Assembly: GCA_019649035.1 (NCBI GenBank)
Contig: BMAT01001012.1
Location: forward strand, 63,902 to 85,441
Reading direction: 5' to 3'
Length of the DNA stretch: 21,540 nucleotides
Source: Elysia marginata
Lineage: Eukaryota > Mollusca > Gastropoda > Plakobranchidae
Positions 10,700 through 20,654 of the stretch are shown piece after piece (positions within the stretch are counted from its first letter, which is position 1; each line of letters starts with the position of its first letter). The notes beneath the pieces were generated by a model. It did no database searches, was not told the origin of the DNA, and was given only the letters and a program-made list of their open reading frames with translations. The position numbers and the translations under genes are program-made.

Positions 10700-10830
10700 A
10701 AGTGAAAATGCCCGAAATGTCTGCTTTTAGTATGATTCGAACCTTCGACTTAAAGTAGCGTCGGCACCCACCGCCTTGCCACTTAGAGAAACATAGCTCA
10801 CACCATGTCGGCACAATGCTCTTTAAAAAA
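10700..10830 (-). mobile_element. Probable tRNA-derived SINE head (5' region)
   Basis: On the - strand an RNA polymerase III A-box-like word, TGGCAAGGCGG (10771-10781 in + coordinates), is followed about 27 bases later by a B-box-like word, GGTTCGAATC (10734-10743). That spacing fits a tRNA promoter. A potential anticodon-arm pairing CGAC/GTCG lies between them, but the rest does not fold into a proper cloverleaf, so this is not a functional tRNA gene. Beyond the B box it runs into non-tRNA sequence (ACATTTCGGGCATTTTC), as expected of a SINE body. I cannot define the 3' end or target-site duplications. Confidence 0.5.
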
Positions 10831-11198
10831 GAAGTTTCTACTTACAGCAATATATCATAGCAAAATACCGTTCTATAATTCATTTCAAGCACTCTTTTAA
10901 CAAATAACGATGGTAGGCAGTTATCAATGTTCATAGTAACAGCTACAACAACAAATTTAGTGCCCCTTTTCAGTAGTATCAACATCACGATACAGCTGAA
11001 AATAATATAATTTATAGAAAAGTGATCAGAATTGTTTCTCTTTGCTCAGTAAACATACAGATCGCTTGTTAGTGTGAAATAGTCTACACTGCTAACATCA
11101 ACACAATCATACAATTGATACCACGAATTACGATAATAGACCTAATAAGGAATGTGAACAACTGCAACAAAAGCGAAAACAACAACAAAAACAACACC

Positions 11199-11215
11199 AA
11201 TAATAATAATAATAA

Positions 11216-11272
<57 letters not shown>

Positions 11273-11509
11273 TAATAATAGTAATAATAATAAGAATAAG
11301 AATAACAATAACAACAACAACAATAATAACAACTCAGCAACAGCTATAATAATGATAAAAATGATAAAAGCTATTACAATAATAATAATGATAATACTAG
11401 TGATAATAACAACAGCAATAATAATAATCATAATAATGATGATAACAGCAATGATAATAANNNNNNNNNNNNNNNNNNNNNNNNNNNNNNNNNNNNNNNN
11501 NNNNNNNNN

Positions 11510-11540
<31 letters not shown>
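11199..11540. repeat. (AAT)n tract with interruptions
   Basis: About 340 bp of AAT/ATA units with scattered GAT, AAC and AAG variants. It is preceded by an AAC-rich stretch (11160-11198) and followed by TTATTATTGTTATCATTATC at 11570-11596, which is partly complementary. Frames give only poly-Asn, poly-Ile or poly-Tyr peptides. It contains the assembly gap. Confidence 0.95.
11461..11509. other. Assembly gap (49 N)
   Basis: Forty-nine consecutive N bases inside the AAT tract, most likely where the assembler could not resolve the repeat length. The true size and sequence here are unknown. Confidence 0.99.
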
Positions 11541-11542
<2 letters not shown>

Positions 11543-11809
11543 GTGATGATGATAACACAAAAACTAGTATTTATTATTATTGTTATCATTATCATTTCTA
11601 TTGTTGTTAGTGTGTCATTGTCGTTCTTTTTAATGTAACCCTACGGTAAAGGAGAAGGAAGCAGAAGCCAGCTATAAATTTAAAAAAAGGAAAGACGCTT
11701 AAACAATAAAACAATGTCATTCATTATATGGACAGTAATAAAGCATAAAGCAACACTAATCACAATGGCAGGAAATATCAGACCTTCCTGTTGTGCTTGT
11801 TTTTAACTT

Positions 11810-12000
11810 ATTAGATGCCGCCTCAAGTGCTCGGCTATGCGTAATGCAGTAAGATACTTGTCGCGTAAGAGAGGCTCCCATTGTGAAGATGACTCTTTCA
11901 CAAAGTAATTCCCGGGACAAAGAGCAATTAAACACATCTGTGAATTCATTGTCTTATCATTCAGACCTTGTATGAAACTAGTGGACTCCTAATTACAACT
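11810..12000. promoter_or_regulatory. Candidate intronic enhancer-like patch
   Basis: Non-repetitive sequence of visibly higher complexity than the flanking AT-rich DNA. Within about 70 bp (11877-11945) it groups CATTGTG and ACAAAG (SOX/TCF-like), TAATTCCCGGGA, CAATTAAA (homeodomain-like) and an E-box CATCTG; a second CATTGTC follows at 11948. Open frames here are short and unremarkable. Calling it an enhancer rests on motif clustering only. Confidence 0.25.
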
Positions 12001-12394
12001 TGAGACCGGAAAAGATTAGAAGGAGAGAAAGCGAACTCGGAAAATGAAAACAATACATAGTTCTAATACACGGTCCTTGAAGAACTTGGCGCATTCACAC
12101 TTCGACAGTCGGACAGACTGATACAATTATCATAAACATAATTATTCAGTTTTATAGATGCATCTTGAGAACAGATAGCCAATTGTTTAGCTTCGTTTCG
12201 CTTAATAAGTTAAGTACAAAGTTCTTTCTATGTGTGAGATAAAATGTACTTTAAGTTTATCTCGTGTAAAAACGGCTAATTTTAAAACCTACGTGAACCT
12301 AGATCGAGCGTCCGCTTGAGCAGAAAAGAAATACTGGATGGGTGAAAAGTGACGAGACAATAAGTTGGTAGGTATATGAATGTATATTGGGATC

Positions 12395-12419
12395 TATAAA
12401 TAAAGAGTCGCGCGACTCT
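12395..12419. promoter_or_regulatory. TATA-like box followed by a 16-bp perfect CpG palindrome
   Basis: TATAAA at 12395-12400 runs into a perfect 16-bp palindrome, AGAGTCGCGCGACTCT (12404-12419), with two CpGs in its core. It is conspicuous in an AT-rich setting. It could be a dimeric protein-binding site or a small hairpin. I see no transcript signal tied to it. Confidence 0.25.
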
Positions 12420-13369
12420 GTGAACTTATTCTGCTGATCGGAAAAGAATTCAGACATATCAAAAAGAAAAAAAAAGAAAATGTAAGCACATGTGAACAGA
12501 AAGAGAAAAGTTATGAAGAAGAGGAAGTGGAGAAAAAGAAGAGTGTCGTGCGAGATAGAAATGGGAAAGCGGGAAAGAGTGTGAGCAAATAGATATTAGT
12601 GACAAAACAATAGAATTAAAAGCAAGAAATTAACAAAGGAATATCTCTACAATTTAACAGAATGTATGTGATGCAAGCAATGAAAAGCGGCCTTAAAATT
12701 TAAACAAAAGGGAAGACAAATTAAATGATTTAAAGCTAAGAAAGTAAGAAAAAAATTTAATAGTAAAAATGTACAAAACCAGAGATATTTGGCTAAAAAA
12801 TTTCATGGAGATAAAGTTATTAAGGAGAGTAAGAGATAAAAGAACCAATGATGATTGCATCTAAAGAGGTAGAATTATATCTTGAAAGATGACACTGCTA
12901 ATTACAGAGAACGTAGCCGATTGGCGAGGCTGGGCGTATCAATTTACCAAGACCATTGCGTTTTGCGTTGGGCAAGGTTAGATAAATACAAAACACCGCC
13001 CCTCATCTAATATAGATAACAACTATTTTCTTGGCCACAGTCTTATGCAGTTCTCATAATTGTTTAACGTTTCCATTTGCTAACAATCTTTTATTCTTGA
13101 TATTGTATAACACTTCAAGCGTGGTTGTTAAAGACTTATGCTCGAGTAATGGATTAATGAAATAAAAACGAAATAGAGATCTATTTTCCGATTTAGCAAT
13201 AAGACTAAACAGAGAAAAATAAACATAAATTCGTAGAATATAATAACAACCCAAAAACAACAACAAATATACTAAAATCATAAAATTTAAATTAAATTTT
13301 CCGACTGAAAATTTCGCTTTAAATAGGAGTTTTGTAACTCTGCAATCATAGCCAACACCAACACCACAA

Positions 13370-13380
13370 CCACAACCATC

Positions 13381-13424
<44 letters not shown>

Positions 13425-14056
13425 CATCATCCTAATTATCCTCTTCATCATTAGCTTCACTATCATCATCACCACTATCACCATAGTCCTGATCTTCATC
13501 TTTATCATTACCCTAATCATCATTGTCCTAATCAACACCACCATCATTACCAACACCATCATATAAATCATTTTCAACATCATCATCAATCATCTCCAAC
13601 ATCATCACGAACATCATCATAATCCTGATCTCATCCTTACTATTACCCTATTTATCATCCTCCTCATCATCATCCTTACCATCTTCATCATCCTGATCCT
13701 TATATCCTAACCATCATTTTCCTCATCATCACCCTCTTCCTCCTCATCATCATTATCATTACCATCACCAGCACCACCATCACCATAATACTGATTCTCA
13801 TCCTTATCATTACCCTTATCATCATTTCCATAATCATCGTTACCTTAATCATCATTATTCTCATCATCATTATCATTATCATTATCATCATTATCATTAT
13901 CATCATCATCATTGTTACCTTCACCATCACCGCCATCATAATCATCATCATCCTGATCCTCATCAACATCCTCCTCCTTTTTATCATTATCATCATCTTC
14001 ACCGTTATCTTCATCATAATCATCTTAGCATCGTCGCCATCATCAGCAGCCACCAT
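13370..14056. repeat. Long imperfect (ATC)n / (GAT)n tract
   Basis: Nearly 700 bp of CATCAT-type units with ATT, CCT and ACC variants. The longest clean run is about 13 units at 13383-13422. Translation gives Met/Ile/Val-rich peptides on the - strand (apparent frames of 100 and 118 codons) that are artefacts. The region 13430-13850 shows a looser higher-order pattern in which words such as TCATCCTTATCATTACCC recur. Confidence 0.93.
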
Positions 14057-14984
14057 TAAAAATTTTATTTCTTTTTGTCATTGCAGTTTTTGTTTTTATT
14101 ATTCTTAGTCTGAAGGGCACAAATTTTTTTTATAAGATAAGAGCAGATTAAAAAAAAAGTATAACAAATGATACAAACTACATATAGAGTAAAATGGAAT
14201 AGGAAATACCAATCTGTTAGAAACGCACATTCGATCTCGTATTGGCAAACAAAGAAGAGATTTCTTTAAAAAAAAAATCTTGACTCGTGCGCTGTGTCCT
14301 TTTGTATTCAATCCATGCACCATTCCTATTTCAAAAGCACGCTTAATCAAAGAGCTCGAGTGAACACACAGAAACATAAATGTATCAGCAAATTGCAGCA
14401 GTAAGAGAGCATGATGAGATTTGAATACAGAAAGGTAACCTTTTAACAGAATCATAAATAGCAAACGTAAAATAGAACACAAGCGAAGATTAATGTTATC
14501 GTAATCAGATATACACTTCATCGCTTTGCCATTCTCACCGCCTCACGCTTTCGGCTATCAATTAAATTCTTCCCATCTACCGAGACATTCCGTTTGATCT
14601 GTTCCCTCTTTTTTGGCACTGTACACCAGAAATAAAAGACATTACATCGCCAGTTCCTCAAGAGCTTCAAACAAGCATCATTCTTCTGTTGTGGTTTCTT
14701 TATCCTTTCTTTTCATTCGCTTCAGTACATCGCATCATTCTACTTTGATTCTACTGGAAAAGTAATTCTGGAATTCGTTCAACAGTGTTACGCAGATTAA
14801 ATTTTTGTTGATAACTTTAATTTTGTTCCACCGTATGTTATAAGTTTTTTCAATGCCTAACATCTATTAAACATAACCGTTACAAATCTTTTACAGCCGA
14901 TTTTTTTCTATTCCCGTAGAAGTAAGTTCGCACCTTTCAGTTTCTCTTGCACCCATCTGTCATTGGGTCTAAATACGCTTTCGC

Positions 14985-15041
14985 TTCTCTTTTTCTTTGC
15001 TTTCTCTCTGTTTCTCTCTGTCTCTGTCTGTCTCCTCTGTC

Positions 15042-15105
<64 letters not shown>

Positions 15106-15140
15106 TCTCTCTCTCTCTCTCTTTCGCTCTTTTCCTCTCT
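14985..15140. repeat. (TC)n microsatellite with (TGTC)n edge
   Basis: CT-rich sequence with TCTG/TGTC units (about 15010-15061) passing into a nearly perfect (TC)n run at 15062-15122, interrupted once by CCTT near 15103. Frames through it encode Leu-Ser repeats only. Confidence 0.96.
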
Positions 15141-15591
15141 CACTACTCAGACGAAGACTTTGTTCAGGCGGTTGTCTCTGTCAATTTATCAATTTTCTGC
15201 CATCGTAATCTACGGCGGAAAAGGCACAATTAAAGGCGACTATCTTGTGCTCAGTCGATGAACGTCTTATTGAATTTCTGATAAGTTAAAGTTCTAACTC
15301 GCTTGGATTTTTCTTGTATATTACGCGTGGGATTTGCAAAAGACAAAAAAAAAACCTATTGAACTAATTAGAAAATCCATGTGTTGACTATTTAAAAAAA
15401 CGTGTTTTCCATATAAAACAGTTACAGTTGATGGCGGTTTACCAAACATTAATTAGAAATCTTGCTTATACCTGCGTTTTTTGTATTTTAATTGTCAGAA
15501 TGGATTTGACGTATGAAATCGGGATAAACATTTTTTTCTCTTTAAACTGTCTAACATGATGGGGATGGAGACAAGAACAAAAGTGAAAAGA

Positions 15592-15594
<3 letters not shown>

Positions 15595-15631
<37 letters not shown>

Positions 15632-15648
15632 AAGAGAGAGAGAGAGGG
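15595..15648. repeat. (AG)n microsatellite
   Basis: An AG dinucleotide run with one short interruption (GGGGAAG near 15628-15634). It is complementary to the (TC)n tract about 470 bp upstream on the same strand. Confidence 0.96.
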
Positions 15649-17929
15649 TTGAGGAATAGAAGATAGTGCTGTAGAAACATGAAAGTCGTAGGAGTAGTAG
15701 GCCTAATGCAGAAGTACAAGTGTGGTGGACATTAAAAAAAAAATTAAAAACCAGTTCTAATGTTGCTGTGCAAAAACGATTGAGTAACAATTTTTGGAAA
15801 TAAAAACCCACAAAAAAAAAACCCAGAAAATCTTATAAAACCCATTTTGATTATCACTAGACAAGACTATCTGTGTTTTTACTCTTATTCCATTAAACGC
15901 TTTCGCAGCTACTTAGCTCAGAGTGATTTCAAATCTAGCTTTAAACATTATTACAAGCAGATCAGTCAGTAACCTTTTTTTACTTAAGTGTTTCCGATTT
16001 CCTTCACACATAAGCCTGTCATACCACAAGGAAAGCTGAATCTTCTGATTAGCGTCAACATGAAATCTGGATCACCAACCACTTAAGAAGAAATCGCGAA
16101 CTTTCGCTTTGAAGTTATCATATTCGACAAACCTACACGTCAAATTAACTCAATTCCCTAACTTGAAGGTTTATGGAAGTATCTTATCTACCGCCATGTA
16201 GCGCCTTGTGTAAAAACATGTTCATTGCTAACGATTACAAAAAAATATACAATTTAAAGCAAGCGGTGCCGCGCAGCAGGCACTGTAGCGTTATAACTTT
16301 TCCTGAGATAAGGCGACAGTGTAGCGCTCATACTCCCTCGGTCTCTATTAAATTTTCCCTCTTTTATTTATCTTAATCTCTTAATCGCCCTCTTTCTCTC
16401 TCTCCTTGCTTCTTTCTCTTTTCTCCCTTTTCTCTCTCTCTAGGAGCTCTTTTCTAAGGGTTTTAGCCTTTTGAAAATCTATTTTTGATTTGCTGATTAT
16501 CTGTAGAAAAACATGAGTTCACTCATTCCCTCCCTCACCACCCAAGAGGTAGACATGTAGTTGCGGATTTCAGCTGCTGCGAAGAGGATTTCATCAACAA
16601 AAGCACTTTCTTACTCATTAATTAAATACTGTATTTCCTTGCTTATTAAATCTCATCTTTGTCTTGCATTCTTTTGATTTTCAACGAAAGCTTTGTGTTG
16701 TTTAAAAGAAAAATCGTGCCCCAAATTTATTCACAGTAGCTCGTCAGACTTAGATTCTTATGCCTTTAACCATTTCTGGTTTAATATTGATAAATGGAAA
16801 CATCTCTGAAACTTCACAAATTCTGAGATGTAACATGTACTGATAATTAATAAAGTTTGGCCGATGTAAAAGAAATTCCATTTCACGGAGCATAGTGTTT
16901 TCGCCAATTACCAAACAAGTGTTTAACGAAGGAAACGTGTCACTCAAGAGTTTCCCATCATTTCAGTAATAAAAAAAAGCAATTCACAACGGAAGCAAGA
17001 ATTTGATTAAATCTGTTAACAAGATATTTCCATTTTTTTAAACTTTGTTGGAACGTAACCAGTGAAACATTATACGGCTGAGTGCCACTGGTCTACCATT
17101 TATGTGCGGATAGGAGTGAAATGTGCTCAAGGGCAGTAACTCCCATTCGCTGTATATTAAAACTTTTTTAGACATAACGATAAAAACATTTTAAAAGTCT
17201 AATCCAAAGCTAGTCAATATCTCCGTTCTCTCACACACCCGCCATTGCTTGTTTCGTCAGAATCGCATTTTTTACTTTTTTTTTGTCTTTTAATGTTTTC
17301 TTCCCTACCCACATTGATCCTTAGCTAACAAAGGCTTGGCATAGAAACACGATGAAAAATGGTACCGGTACTTGCAATGTCAATTAGATTGTCTTTAAAA
17401 TCACATAGTTTGTTTCTAGAAACTATTTTGCAGTTTTTCAAAGTTAGTTTAAAAAAATATTTTGTATAAGGATTTAAAATTTTTAAACGTTGCGTATATA
17501 TAAGTTTTTTTTATTTCGCTTTTTTCCTATTAGGTAGCCTCTGTATGCTACTGTCAGGATGCCTCTGTAACCTTTTTAATCAATTCCACACATTCTGACT
17601 AAATTTTTAGACAAAAGTTTGACGGATATTATGTATTCAATCTTTGCTTCCAAGCCAAAATAAGATTCTAATTTTCTATGCTGGTTTTCTTGTAGCCATT
17701 TGCTAGTTTTTCCTAAAAATGAAGCAATGTGGTACAACCCTCAACGGAAGAATCAGAAGTGTCGCGTTTTATTCTACATTTAATACAATATCGAAATGGG
17801 ACTGCCTGCCCACATGCAAGACAGCCTAAAGGAAAGTGCGATACCTTCAAGCGTTGATACAGAAGAATAAAGAAAGATCGCAGGACTTCACGCTTAACGT
17901 CTATAGATTATTGATGAACGTAACAAATC

Positions 17930-18150
17930 GTGTAGCAAGCAGGCGGAAAGCCAGCCAGTGAGCCACGCCTGCTGGTCCAATCAACGTCCCCACCAACCCT
18001 ATCATACCAACCACGCTGATTCGGCGCACGCGCGGAGAGCAGGTTTGCCAGGCACAGGCCCTGTCACAGCATCTTGCCTGCCAGCCAGACTTGTGTCAAC
18101 TTTAAAACCTGGAGACTGAGGGGTCGAGAAACGTGGCTCTTTTCTCCATA
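17930..18150. promoter_or_regulatory. GC-rich island, candidate promoter or conserved element
   Basis: By my count 17941-18060 is about 63% G+C, far above the surrounding sequence, and CpG-bearing. It contains a CCAAT word (17977-17981) and GCGCACGCGC (18024-18033), an NRF1-like core, about 45 bp apart. That combination is typical of CpG-type promoters in animals. It also has repeated GCCAGCC words (17950-17956, 18080-18086). No open frame with family resemblance overlaps it. It could be an alternative promoter inside the ARID3 intron, a non-coding RNA promoter on either strand, or a conserved element. Confidence 0.33.
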
Positions 18151-18318
18151 CTCGCCACAATCTATTGTCATCGGAACGACTAGAAGTCTCACATTCGACG
18201 AGTCGATTTCATATTAATTTCATTATAAAAGCTACTTTCTTTAAATGGAGTTTCAAAAAAAGCAACGAAAAGGAAAAAAGCGAGTGCGTTCGTGTATATA
18301 TATGTAATAGGCGAGAGG

Positions 18319-18350
18319 GTGTGTGTGTGAGAGAGAGAGGGGGTGAGGGG
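18319..18350. repeat. Short (GT)n/(GA)n mixed dinucleotide tract
   Basis: GTGTGTGTGA followed by GAGAGAGAGG and a G-rich end. It is too short to be notable except as another low-complexity tract. Confidence 0.8.
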
Positions 18351-18879
18351 TTCGGCTAGAGTAGAGACAGTGCAAAATATTATATATTTCCGTCATTACG
18401 AACAGTGCTTGCGAATTGCTTCTTTTCCAAATGTAAAAAATAGTTTTTGTCAAAAATCTACCATTTTAAAAGCTTATTGTGATGAAAATTGTGTCGATAC
18501 AAACATGCACATCACTCACTCTAAAGAATTCAGCAGTTGCTATTTTAAAAATTCAGACAAAAAATCAAGGCAGTTCCAAGTAAATTTTTAAAAATTCTTA
18601 TTTAATTAGAAACACCTTATAAATTATACAAAAGACACAAAAAGAAATGAGATATCGGATTCCCAGGTTGTTTTTTTTACTTATTTAATCTCCATCATGA
18701 TAGCGTTCTGAGGTAAAAGAAACAAAATTATAGGTGTGTACCCAAATTCAAGTCTTATCAACCCCAGAATCCTATTTCATTTCGAAACTCATTAGTCCTT
18801 ACTTTCCGTTTTTATCTTCCAAAGCCACTTTGGCACTTATTGGCTCAAGGGTCTTTTCTAAAAGATTGCCCGTTATTAC

Positions 18880-19310
18880 AGTCTTGCCAACAAAGATGGC
18901 GATTAAAAATTAAGACGATCCCTCTAGATGTCCCCATTGAACGGACGCGCCCGATTCCAACCAAACAGGCGTCCGCCTCTCGGCACAATCGGCACGCGGT
19001 CCCATTAATTATTTGCCACATTCGCTATGTCCAATTGCCTCGCTAATTCGATGTCTGCGCTTTAAGGATAGAGAACATTGCAAAATTAGGATTAAAGTTT
19101 CAACGTTATCTTCCATGCGCCAGTCTCCAACGATTAGATGAACAGAAATTGGGAAATCTAATGATATAACCCCGTAGACTTGACAATTTATCCTTTTAAT
19201 CTATCTCGTCTTGACCGTCGCGGCAGCGTGATCACAGGGCGTCTGCCCATCTCATTGTCTTTGGCAAGCCTAGACAATTCAGTTGACCTCTTACCAGCCA
19301 AGCTATCCTT
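18880..19310. promoter_or_regulatory. Candidate conserved non-coding cluster
   Basis: 18931-19020 is clearly GC-richer than the background (about 57% over 18961-19020 by my count). It holds CCCATTAATTATTTGCC (homeodomain-like, POU-like and, on the - strand, AATTAA-type ARID3-like words). A second patch at 19205-19300 has CGTCGCGGCAGCGTGATCA and CATTGTCTTTGG (SOX-like) plus AGACAATTCAGTTGACC. The frames (for example 68 codons from 18840) show no recognisable domain. Dense, non-repetitive sequence of this kind beside a developmental gene is what conserved elements look like, but conservation is untested. Confidence 0.3.
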
Positions 19311-19500
19311 AAAATGAAACTAACATGATTAAAACACCTTTAGAGCTAATTAAAGTCACCTAAGCTTCCGAAGATGAGTTTACAACGCATTGTAAAACTG
19401 AGTTCGTTTTAAATTGAAGCAATTTTATCAAACTCAGTGCTGCCATGTAATCATGTTGCATGACGCCGTCACTGAGCTGACTTAAACGTTTGCGTATGGG

Positions 19501-19763
19501 TTGTTATCTATGCCTCCAGTAAATGCTTAGATTTATCTATGATTCTAACTAAACTCTTTCATTTGTGGATCTCAATGTCTATGGTTAAAACAAAAAACTC
19601 TTGTATCTATAGTTCTCAGAAAACACTTTTATGTATGGTTCTCGGAAAACTCTTTTATCAATGGTTCTTAGAAAAAAAACTCTAACGTTTCTATGTAAAC
19701 TCTTTTTGCCTATGGTTCTAAGTTAAGTCTTTTATCTGTGGCTCTCACTTAACTCTCTCAAAC
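19501..19763. repeat. Degenerate minisatellite, unit about 27-28 bp
   Basis: Roughly nine imperfect units built on TATGGTTCTCAGAAAACTC followed by TTTTATC. Unit starts are recognisable at about 19507, 19537, 19580, 19607, 19633, 19660, 19691, 19710 and 19737. Each has a TATGGTTCT-like part and an AAACTCTTTTAT-like part. Some units are shortened (for example around 19691-19709), others carry inserted A runs. I do not recognise the family. It does not encode a continuous protein. Confidence 0.75.
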
Positions 19764-19854
19764 AAAAAATCGTGCCTCTGCCTCCTCCCATTTACCAACC
19801 GTCTGTCTTCCACCCCCAGCCCCAGACACACACGCACGCGCACGCTGCCTAGAA

Positions 19855-20235
19855 ATCATCTGTGTCATTAAATAGCACAACTGTTTTCATGATCCGTCAC
19901 AAACTAGCCATTCCTGACAAGGAACCCGAAAAAAATTCGAGAGTCAATTTATGGGTGAGTCATGGGCACGAATGGAACAAAAATGATAGCAGAGGGTTAC
20001 TTTATGTCGCGCCAATGTCCTATTGTCTGAACATGCCGACCCTTTGATACGTCGTCCGCAAGGTTAAACCAATATTCTTTATTCACATAATCAAGTAATA
20101 AAATTATTAGTTGTGGTGACCAACCATGAACTTTCGGTTCTCCAGACTTGAGTCGACGTGTCGCGAAGAACCTGTCACGGAAGCGTCTGTCATTATAGCC
20201 AGCCACTCAGTCCGCTTCGTCCATATGAAGTCTAA
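19855..20235. promoter_or_regulatory. Candidate conserved non-coding element
   Basis: About 380 bp of non-repetitive sequence, GC-richer than its flanks. Notable words are TTTATGGGTGAGTCATGGGC (Hox-like plus AP-1/Maf-like GAGTCA), CTATTGTCTGAAC (SOX-like), AACCAATATTC (CCAAT) and AAGTAATAAAATTATTAG. A 69-codon frame on the - strand (19997-20206) overlaps it but resembles nothing I know. Its role is inferred from composition and position in the intron of a patterning gene. Confidence 0.27.
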
Positions 20236-20654
20236 TTGAATAAAGCGTCAAGAAGTTTGGTTTCTTAGCTGGCTTATTAGTGCCAAATTTATTTCCGTCT
20301 CATAGAAAACTGAATGCTACCAATTCCCCCCCCCCTCAACCTGTTTTCGCCAATCAGGTAACACAAGATAATCAGCATCTTACCTAACCTCAAGGACCCC
20401 ATGTGTCACATGCGATGGCTTATACTCACATTGCATTAAAAAGATTTAAAGTAGGAGATTACTAGAAGCTAAAACAAACTTAAACAGCAGACTACTTTTC
20501 AAATGTCCTAACCTTCTCTAGTGTCGTTAAACGGAGAAAAGTTTATTACACTACCATTTATTCTATTTATTCTTATAGTGTGGACAAAGAACGGACATAA
20601 GCTTCTGATCCAGTGATGCAGTATTTCGTCCCTTCTCATTATCTCACTCTTTTT

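Noticed and set aside
10700..10830. Functional tRNA gene on -
   Set aside because: A and B boxes are present, but the acceptor stem and a clean cloverleaf are not, so a SINE head is the better reading.
11084..11560. 158-codon - frame and 132-codon + frame across the AAT tract
   Set aside because: Poly-Ile/Leu/Asn translation of the microsatellite, and both run through the N gap.
13287..14056. Met/Ile/Val-rich open frames on - (100 and 118 codons)
   Set aside because: Artefacts of the imperfect ATC/GAT repeat; almost every codon is ATG, ATA or GTG variants of the unit.
14105..14521. 138-codon open frame on -
   Set aside because: The longest non-repeat frame apart from the ARID3 exon, but it is Leu/Phe/Ser-rich, shows no family motif, and fits chance in AT-rich DNA across 21 kb. 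Not annotated, though a protein search would settle it.
16380..16442. Strong polypyrimidine tract ending TCTCTCTCTAG, resembling a splice acceptor
   Set aside because: Downstream sequence soon hits stops in the frames I read and has no ARID similarity; the tract is more simply another CT-rich repeat.
19997..20206. 69-codon - frame with mixed charged composition
   Set aside because: Its composition looks protein-like, but I recognise no domain, it lacks clear splice partners, and it coincides with a patch better explained as non-coding conserved-type sequence.
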